IMG/VR virus record: IMGVR_UViG_3300029787_000068
Span: 1 to 53,348 of that record
Direction: 5' to 3' (one strand)
Length of the DNA stretch: 53,348 nucleotides
Source: a virus
Below, one piece after another: positions 33,357 to 42,093 of this stretch. The translations under genes were made by a program, and so were the position numbers. Within the stretch, counting starts at the first letter, position 1, and the number at the start of each line of letters is the position of its first letter. The notes below the pieces were generated by a model. It searched no databases and had not been told where the DNA came from. It saw nothing but the letters and a program-made list of their open reading frames with translations.

Positions 33357-33602
33357 TCAGCACCCCCTTTCTACACGGGCTGAAAAATCTTTGTTAGCTT
33401 CGATACGAGAATCGAAGTAGTGACCGCATGCCCAGCTGGTGTCTCCCACACCAATCCAACCCGTTACAAATCGGGCTTGAGTGGGGTCAACGGGATGCAG
33501 GTCCACGAGAATAATATATCCGTCTCTCGTTCCCTCTTCAGCGGGGATCAGGCTTGAGGCGACGATCATTCCGTTGATCCTTGGTAGGCAGTCTTGTGAC
33601 AT
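33357..33602 (-). CDS. Hypothetical early protein (81 aa)
   Basis: 81 aa, ACAAAGGAAAAAACA-ATG, following an operator-bearing promoter. Beta-rich (IILVDLHPVDPTQARFVTGWIG) with acidic and Cys residues (WACGHYFDSR). No family recognised. Confidence 0.7.
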   Translation of the reverse strand: MSQDCLPRINGMIVASSLIPAEEGTRDGYIILVDLHPVDPTQARFVTGWIGVGDTSWACGHYFDSRIEANKDFSARVERGC

Positions 33603-33642
33603 TGTTTTTTCCTTTGTTGAAGTATCGTTGATTGATGCCCTG

Positions 33643-33670
33643 ATTATAATACCGTTATCGGCAATGTAAA
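33643..33670 (-). promoter_or_regulatory. Early-type promoter with CCGATAACGG operator
   Basis: TTTACA (33665-33670), 16-bp spacer with CCGATAACGG, TATAAT (33643-33648). Drives the 81-aa gene. It lies just downstream of the giant RNA terminator. Confidence 0.85.
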
Positions 33671-33682
33671 CCCCAATTCCTT

Positions 33683-33859
33683 AAAAAAAATAAAAAAAAA
33701 TCGAGTCCCCTAACTAGGAGGCAGTCCGACTCGGGTTTCCATTCGTGTACTACCCGCCTCGCAGGTGCGCGCCCGCGAGGTGCCACTTGGTACATCTTCA
33801 ACAGCGGGTGAATTCATGTCCGCTGCATCCAACTTCTGCCTCCTAGTTAAAGGACTCGA
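33683..33859 (-). terminator. Terminal stem and T-run of the giant RNA
   Basis: CTGCCTCCTAGTTA-type arm (33836-33859) pairs with its partner at 33701-33724 over 24 bp with two imperfect positions, enclosing about 110 nt; the minus strand then reads a long T-run (33683-33700). Confidence 0.75.
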
Positions 33860-35304
33860 TACGATACGAGGGTAGATCACCGAACACCTTTTTGCTTGCC
33901 TTTAATCCGATGTGGTTCCATCGCTTGCAATCGACGGCATCGGCTGATTCCCTAATGACCCTCGAAATAATCGGGTGGCCTTTACGGGTCGGGCGGGTCG
34001 ATACATCATTAGCTCCCGCCTCCGGCACCTACCACGGTATCCGGCGGTGTCCGGTGATCTAACCTCGATACGAGTGAGTTTTTACTTCTGAGCAGGGTGT
34101 GAGTAAATATGCCCAGAGATTGCGGCGGCGTTTGCTTTAGGGGCTACGTTCCACTCAGGATCAATGTCCACTTTTGTGCTGCATCAGGTGGGACCGTATT
34201 AAGTTCCCAGCTGAGAGGTTTTATTTCAACCCTTCCCCATGTTCGCTCTGCATACCCCCTTCCGAACCTCTTACGAACTTAGGATCAACTCCCACGTTGT
34301 CTTTACACAGTTAGCTTCGATCCGTCCCACAACTGGATTGCACTCTTAGTGCGTAATGCAAAAGCACTCCCGTCACAGGTTGGCCCACTAACTGGCTGAC
34401 ACGGCCCGCCAGATTCGCACTGGGGGTCAGCTTCAAAGATCCGTACTGGTTTATAGCAAGAACCCACTCGATTGAATGACTAAGATCTTGAACCGAAACG
34501 GGGCGATATTCGCTGATCAGGCTTATCAGGAGGTGGGTTCAGCTAATGCTTTCGGCCCTCCTGCGAGATGGTCACACGTTCGCGTTGTGTGAGTCCCGTC
34601 GAGACGATTGACACGGTTCAAGATCTTAGTCACTCGGAGAGTAACCTGGGAGAGGGCATCACCCTGTCGGGTAGTCGAGCGTTATTGGTCCCGTCACTTT
34701 TGATGCCGCCCACCGCAATCGTAGCTGATGAGGAGCGACCATCAAAAGCCAGTTTATTGCAGTGGGTTGGGTGGTTGCTGTCGGAGTGCTTAGTTACTCA
34801 AGGCTACATTAAAACGCCATGTCCCGACCTTAGTGTTGGCTACAACCGTTTCACCCTCCCAGGTTACTCTCAAGAGTGTATTGAAAGGCTGACTCGTAGG
34901 GGAGTTAAACCCCCCGACACTGCATCCGAAAGTGAAACGCTGTAAAACGCTTCGGACTGCGGTTGTTCAATATCGTCATATCGAACCCCGATTGGCCCTT
35001 TACTTTCAGAAGTTACATCAGTGCCGCTTACTCAAGCGAGCCTTTCAATACACTCCATCGAGTGTGAGAGTAGAAGGTTCAAAGATTCACTTCTCCGAAT
35101 GGAGTCACAGCCACTTACAATCGGTCATGGATTTTCAAGCCATTAACTTTTTTTGAATCCTTGAACTTTCTACTCTCGAAGTTTTGTCGTACTGCTTCGC
35201 AGCCGGTGGGTACTTCTCCTCGACTAATCGTCGTGACCCTGTGTGATGTCGTTTGGTTCATTCGCATGTAAGTGAGTCACACAACTCACACTCAACTCTC
35301 ATGT
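33685..35304 (-). ncRNA. Giant structured non-coding RNA (about 1.6 kb)
   Basis: A gene-free stretch flanked by a promoter (35310-35337) and a terminator stem with long T-run. Three long stems stand out: 35066-35088 with 35155-35177 (23 bp, two wobbles), 34874-34890 with 35039-35055 (17 bp perfect), and 34477-34495 with 34614-34632 (19 bp perfect). Many small hairpins fill the rest, for example GTGAGT-TGTGTG-ACTCAC near the 5' end. Minus-strand reading and no convincing frame fit an RNA gene. It resembles large phage RNAs such as GOLLD and ROOL in size class and setting, but I cannot match their consensus from memory. Confidence 0.75.
35294..35304 (-). promoter_or_regulatory. ACATGAGAGTT start box
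   Basis: The first bases downstream of the promoter read ACATGAGAGTT, five bases after the -10, identical to two other leaders (50563-50573 plus strand, 52969-52979 minus strand). Confidence 0.65.
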
Positions 35305-35309
35305 TCTTA

Positions 35310-35337
35310 ATAGTACCATTATCGGAAACATTGTCAA
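35310..35337 (-). promoter_or_regulatory. Promoter of the giant RNA
   Basis: TTGACA (35332-35337), 16-bp spacer containing TTTCCGATAATGG, TACTAT (35310-35315). The -35 is consensus, stronger than most others here. Confidence 0.85.
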
Positions 35338-35384
35338 GCACAATCCAGACAATCTGAGAAAATAGTTTGCCGATAGCGGTTTAA

Positions 35385-35403
35385 CCCTATAAAACAAGGG
35401 AAA
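35385..35403. terminator. Palindromic terminator-like hairpin
   Basis: ACCCTATAAAACAAGGGA lies between the 35.48 kb gene and the giant-RNA promoter; stems of four base pairs with A/T loop and T/A run. Weak on its own; repeated at other transcript ends. Confidence 0.4.
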
Positions 35404-35428
35404 ACTATTTCTATCTATTTTTAGAAAA

Positions 35429-35444
35429 GTGCAGATGTCTGCAC
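35429..35444. repeat. GTGCA-N6-TGCAC palindrome copy
   Basis: GTGCAGATGTCTGCAC, between the glycosyltransferase stop and the giant-RNA promoter, about 92 bp upstream of that promoter's -35; a short T-run follows it on the minus strand. Confidence 0.75.
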
Positions 35445-35483
35445 ATCCGTACAGGTAATCTTTCCGATTTCGGAAGATTGAAA

Positions 35484-36377
35484 TTAGGTTGACACTGTTT
35501 CTAGTTGCTGCAAAAGATTGCGAAGACCTTCGGCCCGCTGCGAACCTCTCAACAAATTGTGTTGATCGCCTTCATCGTTACCGCTTGGAAGTCTGCAAAT
35601 GTATCCGCACATATCCACTTCACCATAAAACTTTGAAGGATCTTGAACTGCGTTCTTACGAAGTTCTGGTTCCCAGTGATCCCACAATCCTAACAAGCCA
35701 AGTCGATAAAGAAGTTCAACCTTGTCGGCTTTGCCGTACATGCACTCTTCATTGAATCGCTTGTCGTGGTTTGGTGTGAACGCTAGTTGTAACTCTGTCA
35801 GTCCGATACTTCGTTGCGTTCCAAAATCATATATTGATTTCAGAACTGGTGGGTCCGTCAAAAATGTATCGAGGTTGTCAACTCTCCATGTGGGGAATGC
35901 AAAGTATCCGGCCTCGGAATGATCTTCGGCAAACATACGAAACTGCATAAACCCATCGTCCCGAAAAAACATTCCACCGTCTTCGGGGCAGCACACATCT
36001 ACACCCTGCTCGAAACTAATATCGAGGCAATGGTTGCGGGCCGGATTTACGTTGGTGATATATTTTAATTTTTCTTTGGCTGATGGAAGGTTGTTGAACT
36101 CGGAGGGGAAGAACGGAATGTGGTAGATGTTTTCTTTTTGAACATCGTAAGCATGTAACATGCTTACAATCTCAATGCATGTTTGATTGTCAGCTATGCG
36201 ATTCAACAACCATCTTTTGCGAACCATGCCGAACTGGGATTCATGCTTCAAAATATATTCTAAATTCTTCAGGGTCTGGCCCTTCGGGTGCCTCGGAGGT
36301 AAATCGTTTCCAAGAATTCTCCATAGATCAAACACCATAACTTTATAACTCCATGAACTGGGTGTGCTGACATTCAT
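35484..36377 (-). CDS. Glycosyltransferase-like protein (NDLPPRH family)
   Basis: 297 aa from ATG 36377 overlapping the upstream stop (TAATG). LWRILGNDLPPRHPKGQTL and KNLEYILKHE, then WLLNRIADNQT are the motif set of a poorly described glycosyltransferase-like family also seen in giant viruses and bacterial surface-glycan clusters. NPARNHCLDISFEQGVD and CCPEDGG later give a possible metal/sugar site. It ends the five-gene glycosyltransferase operon. Confidence 0.65.
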   Translation of the reverse strand: MNVSTPSSWSYKVMVFDLWRILGNDLPPRHPKGQTLKNLEYILKHESQFGMVRKRWLLNRIADNQTCIEIVSMLHAYDVQKENIYHIPFFPSEFNNLPSAKEKLKYITNVNPARNHCLDISFEQGVDVCCPEDGGMFFRDDGFMQFRMFAEDHSEAGYFAFPTWRVDNLDTFLTDPPVLKSIYDFGTQRSIGLTELQLAFTPNHDKRFNEECMYGKADKVELLYRLGLLGLWDHWEPELRKNAVQDPSKFYGEVDMCGYICRLPSGNDEGDQHNLLRGSQRAEGLRNLLQQLETVST

Positions 36378-36982
36378 TATCGAAGTGCTTCTGTGCGTAA
36401 AGGAATATCGGACAGCACCGATTTTTCCCAAGGTAAAAACATCGAAGTGGTTTCGCAGTCGTCGGTCACATCTTGTTTAGTTTTAACATATCTGTCGTCT
36501 TCAAATTTCCACTTAATATTAAAGTAATCGTCCGAGGTGTCCCACGGATAGTCGTGAGTATGAAGATCGACCGGACAAATATGTGTACGGTATATTGCGA
36601 TGTCGGCATCTCGCAGTCTAAGAAACATGTCCCAGGCAGCGTCCGACTTTCGGATGATTCTTTCGTCGAATCTGCCTACTCTACAAAACAGATTCTGATG
36701 TAGACCGATCAGTCTATGATCCCCCATGTCTACAAATCCATACCCGAAATCTAACAGCGTAACTAGCTCATCCAGATGCTGTCGGCTAGGTCGTGACCAC
36801 TGATCACAAATAATTGTGTATTGACCCTGGCTCTCTGCAACGCACTCATTCCACATCGTGGCTTGAGACTCCCACGGACCGAATAGTCGCGTCCTGGGCC
36901 ATTGTGCGAGCTTGAGACAGGTGACAGCCTTGTCATCGTCTGGCACCAATTTAGTGACTATCGCCTGAGTCGCTTGAGACAT
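36377..36982 (-). CDS. GT-A-like protein without clear DxD
   Basis: 201 aa. MWNECVAESQGQYTIICDQW and LVTLLDFGYGFVDMGDHRLIG look like the second half of a GT-A domain, with YTIICDQ replacing the usual DxD strand. It overlaps its GT2 neighbour by 32 bp and the next by TAATG. Possibly an accessory or degenerate transferase. Confidence 0.5.
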   Translation of the reverse strand: MSQATQAIVTKLVPDDDKAVTCLKLAQWPRTRLFGPWESQATMWNECVAESQGQYTIICDQWSRPSRQHLDELVTLLDFGYGFVDMGDHRLIGLHQNLFCRVGRFDERIIRKSDAAWDMFLRLRDADIAIYRTHICPVDLHTHDYPWDTSDDYFNIKWKFEDDRYVKTKQDVTDDCETTSMFLPWEKSVLSDIPLRTEALR

Positions 36983-37607
36983 CTAGCACAGCCTTCCGTA
37001 GCTTATTTTCAATGGATCGAAACTCTGATCGAGTTGTAGATCCTATGGGGTCAAAATCATAGTGGTAGAGAACGCTATCAATTTTATAAAACTTTTCTAC
37101 TTTTGCAGCCATCTCCGTAGACCACTCGGAATCCTCTCCGAAATCCTGGTCAGGGAAAGAAGTCCCCTCGGTGAGCGAACGTCTCCACACGTTGGTATGT
37201 GACGCCTTAGATATGTGTGCATCTTCCGTGATATATCCGGCAGTCACCAGTCGAGGATCGTATGTGCAAAGTATATCACGTTCCAAACCTCCATGGTGAA
37301 GCATCAGATCGTACTGTATAACGTCCACCCCAGGATTTAAACCTATAGCTTGCAAAATGGCATCGACGTAGTCGGGCGAAATTCGGTCATCGTCGTCAAC
37401 GAACGTGAGGTATTCTCCGGTCGCCATTCCCATCAACAGGTTCCGCTTTGTGCCGACAGTATGCACTTGGTTATCCAGCAGTGCAAGGATCTCCACGTCA
37501 TCGCGGCCCGAAGTCTGATCTTGCAATTCTGCAACCATCTCGGGAAAGTGTTTTCCTAGCCGGTCGGGAATGGTCGTGATTAAGATCGAGAGTTTTCGGG
37601 TTCCCAT
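36951..37607 (-). CDS. Glycosyltransferase, GT2
   Basis: 218 aa from ATG 37607 (CAGGG near). LSILITTIPDRLGKHF, a GTKRNLLMGMATGEYLTF segment and FVDDDDRISPDYVD (DxD) define a GT2 family enzyme. C-terminal AAKVEKFYKIDSVLYHYDF ends as in GT2 enzymes. Overlaps the DXD-motif protein by 28 bp. Confidence 0.85.
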   Translation of the reverse strand: MGTRKLSILITTIPDRLGKHFPEMVAELQDQTSGRDDVEILALLDNQVHTVGTKRNLLMGMATGEYLTFVDDDDRISPDYVDAILQAIGLNPGVDVIQYDLMLHHGGLERDILCTYDPRLVTAGYITEDAHISKASHTNVWRRSLTEGTSFPDQDFGEDSEWSTEMAAKVEKFYKIDSVLYHYDFDPIGSTTRSEFRSIENKLRKAVLDVSSDSGDSH

Positions 37608-38458
37608 ATCCCTGGGATCTTGCTTCGCCCCTGCAAGTGTCTGGTGAAGGTGCATGGATGCTCTTTCCAATTTTTAGGTGTAAACCAATTGTTATACTTT
37701 TGAGAGATGGGAGATCCGGCAAACCAATGGATTCCTATCTGACTCGGAGGAAGGTCGTGACTCCACTCCCATATTTGCTCGATGCCTCTCCAGTTCCAAG
37801 GGTAAACATCATCCCCAGGTGAAGGTGTAAAAAGACGATGATTGTACCTCTCCATGATCCGTTGAGCCATGAAGTGTCCAGGGGAATGAGGTCGTATCTT
37901 TAAAATCTGACACACTCGGTTGGTGCCAAAATCTTGATATTGAGAAGGCTCCCCACCATCTTTACAGCTGTTATACATAAGTTCAAAAAACTTTAGTCCT
38001 GGCTTGCAACCTAAGAATCCAATAGTAAAGTCTCCGCAAGGCAAAGGTGCAACAAGGTCAGAGGACGCACACTTGTGCATTAGGTCGTCCATCGAATGCA
38101 TGTACAAAATATCCATGTCACTGTACCACCCACCGTGTTCATGCAGCACTTTCCACTGGTACATGTCGCACTGATGCACAGGATCCAAGTTACTTGGGAG
38201 ATCAACCACCTGAACATTTATAGGAAGATTGTATGCATCATGCATCCAGTCCGGTCCGTCATATCCGCAGAAGTCTTGTTGCTCTTGTGAAGTCCACACT
38301 GGCTTTGACTCAGAATCTCTCGACACATACAAAGTTGTTTCCCAGCTTGGATTGTGAAGGCAAAAAGTTTGCAGCGTCAAATACCGCAGCCACGACATCT
38401 TCCCGCCCGCCCAAAAAAAACACATTTTCTTGGGTATAGTTGTAACTTTATTCGACAC
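37580..38458 (-). CDS. Glycosyltransferase with DXD sugar-binding motif (GT32-like)
   Basis: About 292 aa from GTG 38458, whose AGGAGG lies nine bases upstream and overlaps the upstream stop as TAGTG. IPKKMCFFWAGGKMSWL and CDMYQWKVLHEHGGWYSDMD with DILYM match the GT32/DXD group, and WFAGSPISQKY near the end fits the acceptor loop. Role: sugar transfer in the operon. Confidence 0.8.
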   Translation of the reverse strand: MSNKVTTIPKKMCFFWAGGKMSWLRYLTLQTFCLHNPSWETTLYVSRDSESKPVWTSQEQQDFCGYDGPDWMHDAYNLPINVQVVDLPSNLDPVHQCDMYQWKVLHEHGGWYSDMDILYMHSMDDLMHKCASSDLVAPLPCGDFTIGFLGCKPGLKFFELMYNSCKDGGEPSQYQDFGTNRVCQILKIRPHSPGHFMAQRIMERYNHRLFTPSPGDDVYPWNWRGIEQIWEWSHDLPPSQIGIHWFAGSPISQKYNNWFTPKNWKEHPCTFTRHLQGRSKIPGIWEPENSRS

Positions 38459-39198
38459 TACCACGGTCCTCCTGACGCTTCCCACTTAATCTCTCCCGCC
38501 TCGGCCTGAGCTTTCTTTCGTTCATACAACTCTTTCGAGGGTATTACTAAACTACTCAGCCCTTGGGGTCGATGGTGATTCTGGTGGTAGCCTACAATTT
38601 GAGATGTAAAGACTGGTTTTAATCCCAGCCCATGGATTAAACAATCACCGAACCAATCGTCATCGTATCCTGGTTCGGTGAACTCTTCGTCATTGCCCCC
38701 AACAGCATACAGATCATTCTTCCACAACGCCCCCAAAAAAAAGAAAGGTCGTCTGTAGCTAGGGCTAGTGTATTCCATCAAAACTTGAAACTCTGGGGGA
38801 ACCCCTTCGATGTTGAACACAGTTGCAATGACAAATTCTTTAGGGTTCAGGGCGTAGCACAAATCTTGAATTGCGTTTCCTCGGTGTATTACGTCATCGG
38901 ACTGGGCAATAATAATCTCACCCTTTGCATGTCGGTACGCATGATTGCGAGCAACCGAAGGGTTTCGATATCGAGAATTTTCTAATCGGTGAAGTTTAAA
39001 GTTCGCATATCTTTCCCACTGCTTACACATCCACCAAGTCTCATCGTCAGATCCGTCATCTACAACAATCACCTCGAACTGTGGCGAATCATTTATCTGA
39101 GCATAGATAGATTCAAGAACTCGTTTAAGGTATTCTTCTTTGTTCTTAGTTGCAATGCATATCGATGCAGTTACACTTCCACAGGTTCGACAACTCAT
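38458..39198 (-). CDS. Glycosyltransferase, GT2
   Basis: 246 aa. TASICIATKNKEEYLKRVLE, VIVVDDGSDDETW and IIIAQSDDVIH provide the N-terminal strand, the first acidic pair and the DxD of a GT2 enzyme. NDEEFTEPGYDDDWFGDCL contains the ED-type catalytic acid. Starts the chain after the radical SAM gene. Confidence 0.88.
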   Translation of the reverse strand: MSCRTCGSVTASICIATKNKEEYLKRVLESIYAQINDSPQFEVIVVDDGSDDETWWMCKQWERYANFKLHRLENSRYRNPSVARNHAYRHAKGEIIIAQSDDVIHRGNAIQDLCYALNPKEFVIATVFNIEGVPPEFQVLMEYTSPSYRRPFFFLGALWKNDLYAVGGNDEEFTEPGYDDDWFGDCLIHGLGLKPVFTSQIVGYHQNHHRPQGLSSLVIPSKELYERKKAQAEAGEIKWEASGGPW

Positions 39199-39222
39199 TG
39201 ATCGAGAATCTCCTCGTCCAGT

Positions 39223-40329
39223 TTATACAAAATCGACGTGTCGTGGTTTGGGTTCCAGAGCATACAGAATAGTTCGATTCTTATTGTTAAACATACACCT
39301 CGGACAGCCTCGGGCATCAAACTCATTGAAGTTGTGCTTCTTCATGTCGGATTCCCAGAGAGACTTGAAAGTCTGATCTTTTATCGACCCGATTATGCCC
39401 TTCTCGTTGTAAGCTAAAACACAGCATCGGTACACGTTCAGGTCGCCACCGATGTAAGTGTTAAACTCTTGATATCCACAGTATGAATACTCGGGGTTCT
39501 TCAGTTCCAGATCCTCGGTCCGGTCTCCAAAGTTGTTGAAGACTTTGAAACTTTCGTCGGACAGGCTCGACGCTTCTCTAATGATCGCCTTTGCTTCGTC
39601 ATAGAATCCATCGAAGTAGCTGATACCCTCGTCCTGAAAGATCGCAGATATTCGTACATTGTCCACGCCTGCTTCTTTTGCTCGGACAGTGCAGTCAAGT
39701 ATCTCTTTCCAGTTTTCCTTGGTGACTACAAAACCAATTCCAATGATCAGGTCGGAGTTGGGTGTTTCTTTTTTAGCCGCACACAAGTCGTCGATGTTTT
39801 TCCAGGTACGATGAAAGTGTGTCTTTGCAACTCGTCGAATGCCGGAGTAGGTGTCTTCGTTTCCGGCATCGATAGAAAACCGAACCCACTGACCTCGAAG
39901 GTATGACTCGATCAATCCCTTTCTAAACACCGCCCCGTTGCTAACAACCCCAAGACCCATACCTCGGTCCGATACTGCATTGAAGATCTCGATGTGATCG
40001 GGGTGTACAGTCGGCTCACCTCCACCAGTTACTTGGATCGCACCGACTCCCATCTCGTAGCAATCGTCAAGGATCTCCATAACTTTTGGAGTCTCGATCA
40101 TCCGCTTCGGATTATTAGTCCCAACCTGGGCGAGTTCGGAGTCGCCAGCAAAAAGTTGGTTCGAGGTATAACCCGACATCCTGTATGCACAGAACGAACA
40201 GTCTTGATTGCACAAGTCCGAAATAATTAGCTGGACTTGAGTTGGAACAATTTGTTTTCCTGATCTGATACTATCTATCCGCTCTCGGTGATGTATCACT
40301 TTCAACGGGCTATATGGTGATCCTTCCAT
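39223..40329 (-). CDS. Radical SAM protein with SPASM-like C-terminus
   Basis: 368 aa. LCNQDCSFCAYRMSGY gives CxxxCxxC for the 4Fe-4S cluster; IQVTGGGEPTVHPDHIE is the GGEP motif; WVRFSIDAGNEDTYSG a middle barrel strand. Late Cys residues (YSYCGYQEF, YRCCVLAY, GCPRCMF) resemble a SPASM domain that binds extra clusters. Radical SAM enzymes with glycosyltransferases may modify sugars or peptides; the actual substrate is unknown. It is the first gene of the operon. Confidence 0.88.
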   Translation of the reverse strand: MEGSPYSPLKVIHHRERIDSIRSGKQIVPTQVQLIISDLCNQDCSFCAYRMSGYTSNQLFAGDSELAQVGTNNPKRMIETPKVMEILDDCYEMGVGAIQVTGGGEPTVHPDHIEIFNAVSDRGMGLGVVSNGAVFRKGLIESYLRGQWVRFSIDAGNEDTYSGIRRVAKTHFHRTWKNIDDLCAAKKETPNSDLIIGIGFVVTKENWKEILDCTVRAKEAGVDNVRISAIFQDEGISYFDGFYDEAKAIIREASSLSDESFKVFNNFGDRTEDLELKNPEYSYCGYQEFNTYIGGDLNVYRCCVLAYNEKGIIGSIKDQTFKSLWESDMKKHNFNEFDARGCPRCMFNNKNRTILYALEPKPRHVDFV

Positions 40330-40400
40330 AATCGACTTCCATTTCGTTCATAGTTTTGGGATAATTGCCACATCTCAACCCAGGTCACGGAGGCACCGCT

Positions 40401-40739
40401 TTGGGAACTAAAGAACGGATTATACAGGTTGCTTGGAAAAAATGGAGGCTTATTTTTGACAAGAACCTCCCTCGCGACACAGACGGCTATACCGAATCCC
40501 CTAATAAAAAACGTAAATCCATACGGATCAAGGATAATTTAGTAGGCCAGGACTTCTTGGAATGCTACCTACATGAGACTCATCATGCTGGGAACGACTC
40601 GATATGTGAAGATTATGTCGAGCAGATAGCCCATGATCAAGCCGCTTCGTTTTGCCATAAAGATTGCCTTGAGAGGTTTCTCTCATGCCCTCGGATCGTT
40701 TCAATGATCGAGGAGATTTTGGACGGTCGCAAAAAATAA
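40401..40739 (+). CDS. HExxH zincin-like protein
   Basis: 113 aa. TTG at 40401 with ACGGAGG seven bases upstream; an earlier TTG at 40365 lacks one. LECYLHETHHAGND with later ICEDYVEQIAHDQA gives HExxH plus acidic residues as in small metallopeptidase-like (SprT-type) phage proteins. First of two plus-strand genes. Confidence 0.7.
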   Translation: MGTKERIIQVAWKKWRLIFDKNLPRDTDGYTESPNKKRKSIRIKDNLVGQDFLECYLHETHHAGNDSICEDYVEQIAHDQAASFCHKDCLERFLSCPRIVSMIEEILDGRKK

Positions 40740-40783
40740 TGCTGTGGGTGGAACCTACTAGCTAACTCGTAAGGAGACAATTG

Positions 40784-41827
40784 ATGGCTAATCATACACC
40801 AGGATTTCGGTGGACCGAGGAGAAAGAGAAGTATATTAAAAAGAGATTGAAGGAGGATCCAGATACTTCTCTTTTAACTTTTGCAAAGTATTTTGGAATC
40901 TCTGCAAACGCTGTTCGTAAAAAAATCAAAAAGATGGGGTTCACTCTTCGAGGTCTTCGCAGAGGAGAATTCCACATCGAGTCGGAGACTGAGACAGAGA
41001 AAATAGATACAGCAGATGTGTGGGCAGCATACGAAAAACAAAACGAGAAGAAGATCGCCAAGCATAAAAACGATGGCAGATACATCGCAGAGTTTCCTGA
41101 AGAAGTTATCGCGGTGTCATTTATTAGCGATCAACACATTGCGGGCAATAACATCGTGGCTCTCAAGCGAATGCGTGAAGATGCGGAATTGATTGCAAAC
41201 ACTCCTGGTCTGTTCGCTTGTCTGGGCGGTGACTCTATCGACAACCATATCAAACACAGAGCAGCCATTCTCGCGGCCCGAACTACTCCAGGCGATCAGT
41301 ACGAACTATTCGATTACTACTTGAGTCTTTTCTCTGACAAGATCCTTGGAGTGATTACAGGCAACCACGACGACTGGACTCCCCAGGTCGCAGGTGTGGA
41401 CGTGATCGCACAGATTTGTGCAAAGCATGGGATCTCGTTTAGCAGCGACGAGGCTCGCATCCAGGCATATGTAGGCGATACAGAATACCGACTTGCATGG
41501 AGACACAAATATCGCTTTGGTAGCCAGCTGAACCAAACACACAGCCCGAAACAATGGTATCGGTTCGGACCAGAACCCTTCGACATCGGAGTTGTGTGCC
41601 ACCACCATGAGACTGCAATCGAGGCTTGCATGATGCACGGCAAGCAGACCTGGGTCTGTCGACCAGGATCCTATCAGATCAATTCAGCCTACGGTCGCCA
41701 GGGCGGGTTCAACGATTCCATCCCCGCCTGTCCGACATTCTTGCTGTACCCGAATCACAGACGCATCATCGGATTCCCCGATGTTCGTGATGCAGTGATC
41801 ACGCTGAATGCGGAGCGGGGTCAGTAA
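40784..41827 (+). CDS. Metallophosphoesterase with N-terminal HTH
   Basis: 347 aa from ATG 40784 with AAGGAGACAATTG. Residues 1-55 form an HTH (SLLTFAKYFGISANAVRKKI). The rest has the metallophosphoesterase motif order: ISDQHIAG, LGGDSIDN, GNHDDWTP, and a final HHHETAI. Could act on nucleic acids or nucleotides. Its end overlaps the convergent gene by 29 bp. Confidence 0.88.
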   Translation: MANHTPGFRWTEEKEKYIKKRLKEDPDTSLLTFAKYFGISANAVRKKIKKMGFTLRGLRRGEFHIESETETEKIDTADVWAAYEKQNEKKIAKHKNDGRYIAEFPEEVIAVSFISDQHIAGNNIVALKRMREDAELIANTPGLFACLGGDSIDNHIKHRAAILAARTTPGDQYELFDYYLSLFSDKILGVITGNHDDWTPQVAGVDVIAQICAKHGISFSSDEARIQAYVGDTEYRLAWRHKYRFGSQLNQTHSPKQWYRFGPEPFDIGVVCHHHETAIEACMMHGKQTWVCRPGSYQINSAYGRQGGFNDSIPACPTFLLYPNHRRIIGFPDVRDAVITLNAERGQ

Positions 41828-42050
41828 TCACTTGGTGCTTAGTTTCGACCCAGCATCGTGCGCCACATGAAAGCGGATCGTCGGGCCGGTACACGACCCG
41901 TGCGATCTCGTTGCCTTCTTTGTCCACGATCACTGCTTGATGAGCGTATCGATTCTCTTTGTAATCCTTCACGGTCAACACAGGATCGGTCCCACCATTT
42001 TTCTGGTTGGCCTTCACCTTGTGTTGATTTACGTGAATGATTGTTTTCAT
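41799..42050 (-). CDS. Conserved phage protein (83 aa)
   Basis: ATG 42050 chosen because MKTIIHVNQHKVKANQKNGG is the typical start of a widespread phage protein with a C-terminal PDDPLSCGARCWVET box. The codons upstream have weak support. Function unknown. Convergent overlap with the metallophosphoesterase. Confidence 0.75.
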   Translation of the reverse strand: MKTIIHVNQHKVKANQKNGGTDPVLTVKDYKENRYAHQAVIVDKEGNEIARVVYRPDDPLSCGARCWVETKHQVITDPAPHSA

Positions 42051-42077
42051 CTTGTCCCAAGATGGAAAGGGAATCTG

Positions 42078-42093
42078 GTGCATACGTCTGCAC
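42078..42093. repeat. GTGCA-N6-TGCAC palindrome copy
   Basis: GTGCATACGTCTGCAC, directly at the 3' end of the 42.09-42.45 kb gene, before the 83-aa gene start. Confidence 0.75.

Noticed and set aside
33843-34028. Minus-strand 61-codon frame near the 3' end of the giant RNA
   Set aside because: Starts with GTG without a clear ribosome site and ends inside the terminator stem. The residue pattern is not unreasonable, so it is the best protein candidate in the region, but support is too weak.
34568-34945. Plus-strand ORF of 125 aa inside the giant RNA region
   Set aside because: No ribosome site, opposite to the only promoter, and its sequence is built from arms of long stems; no recognisable protein pattern.
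33685-35304. Cluster of tRNA genes
   Set aside because: TTCGA-type motifs occur, for example GGGGTTCGATATG, but no acceptor and anticodon arms could be fitted around them.
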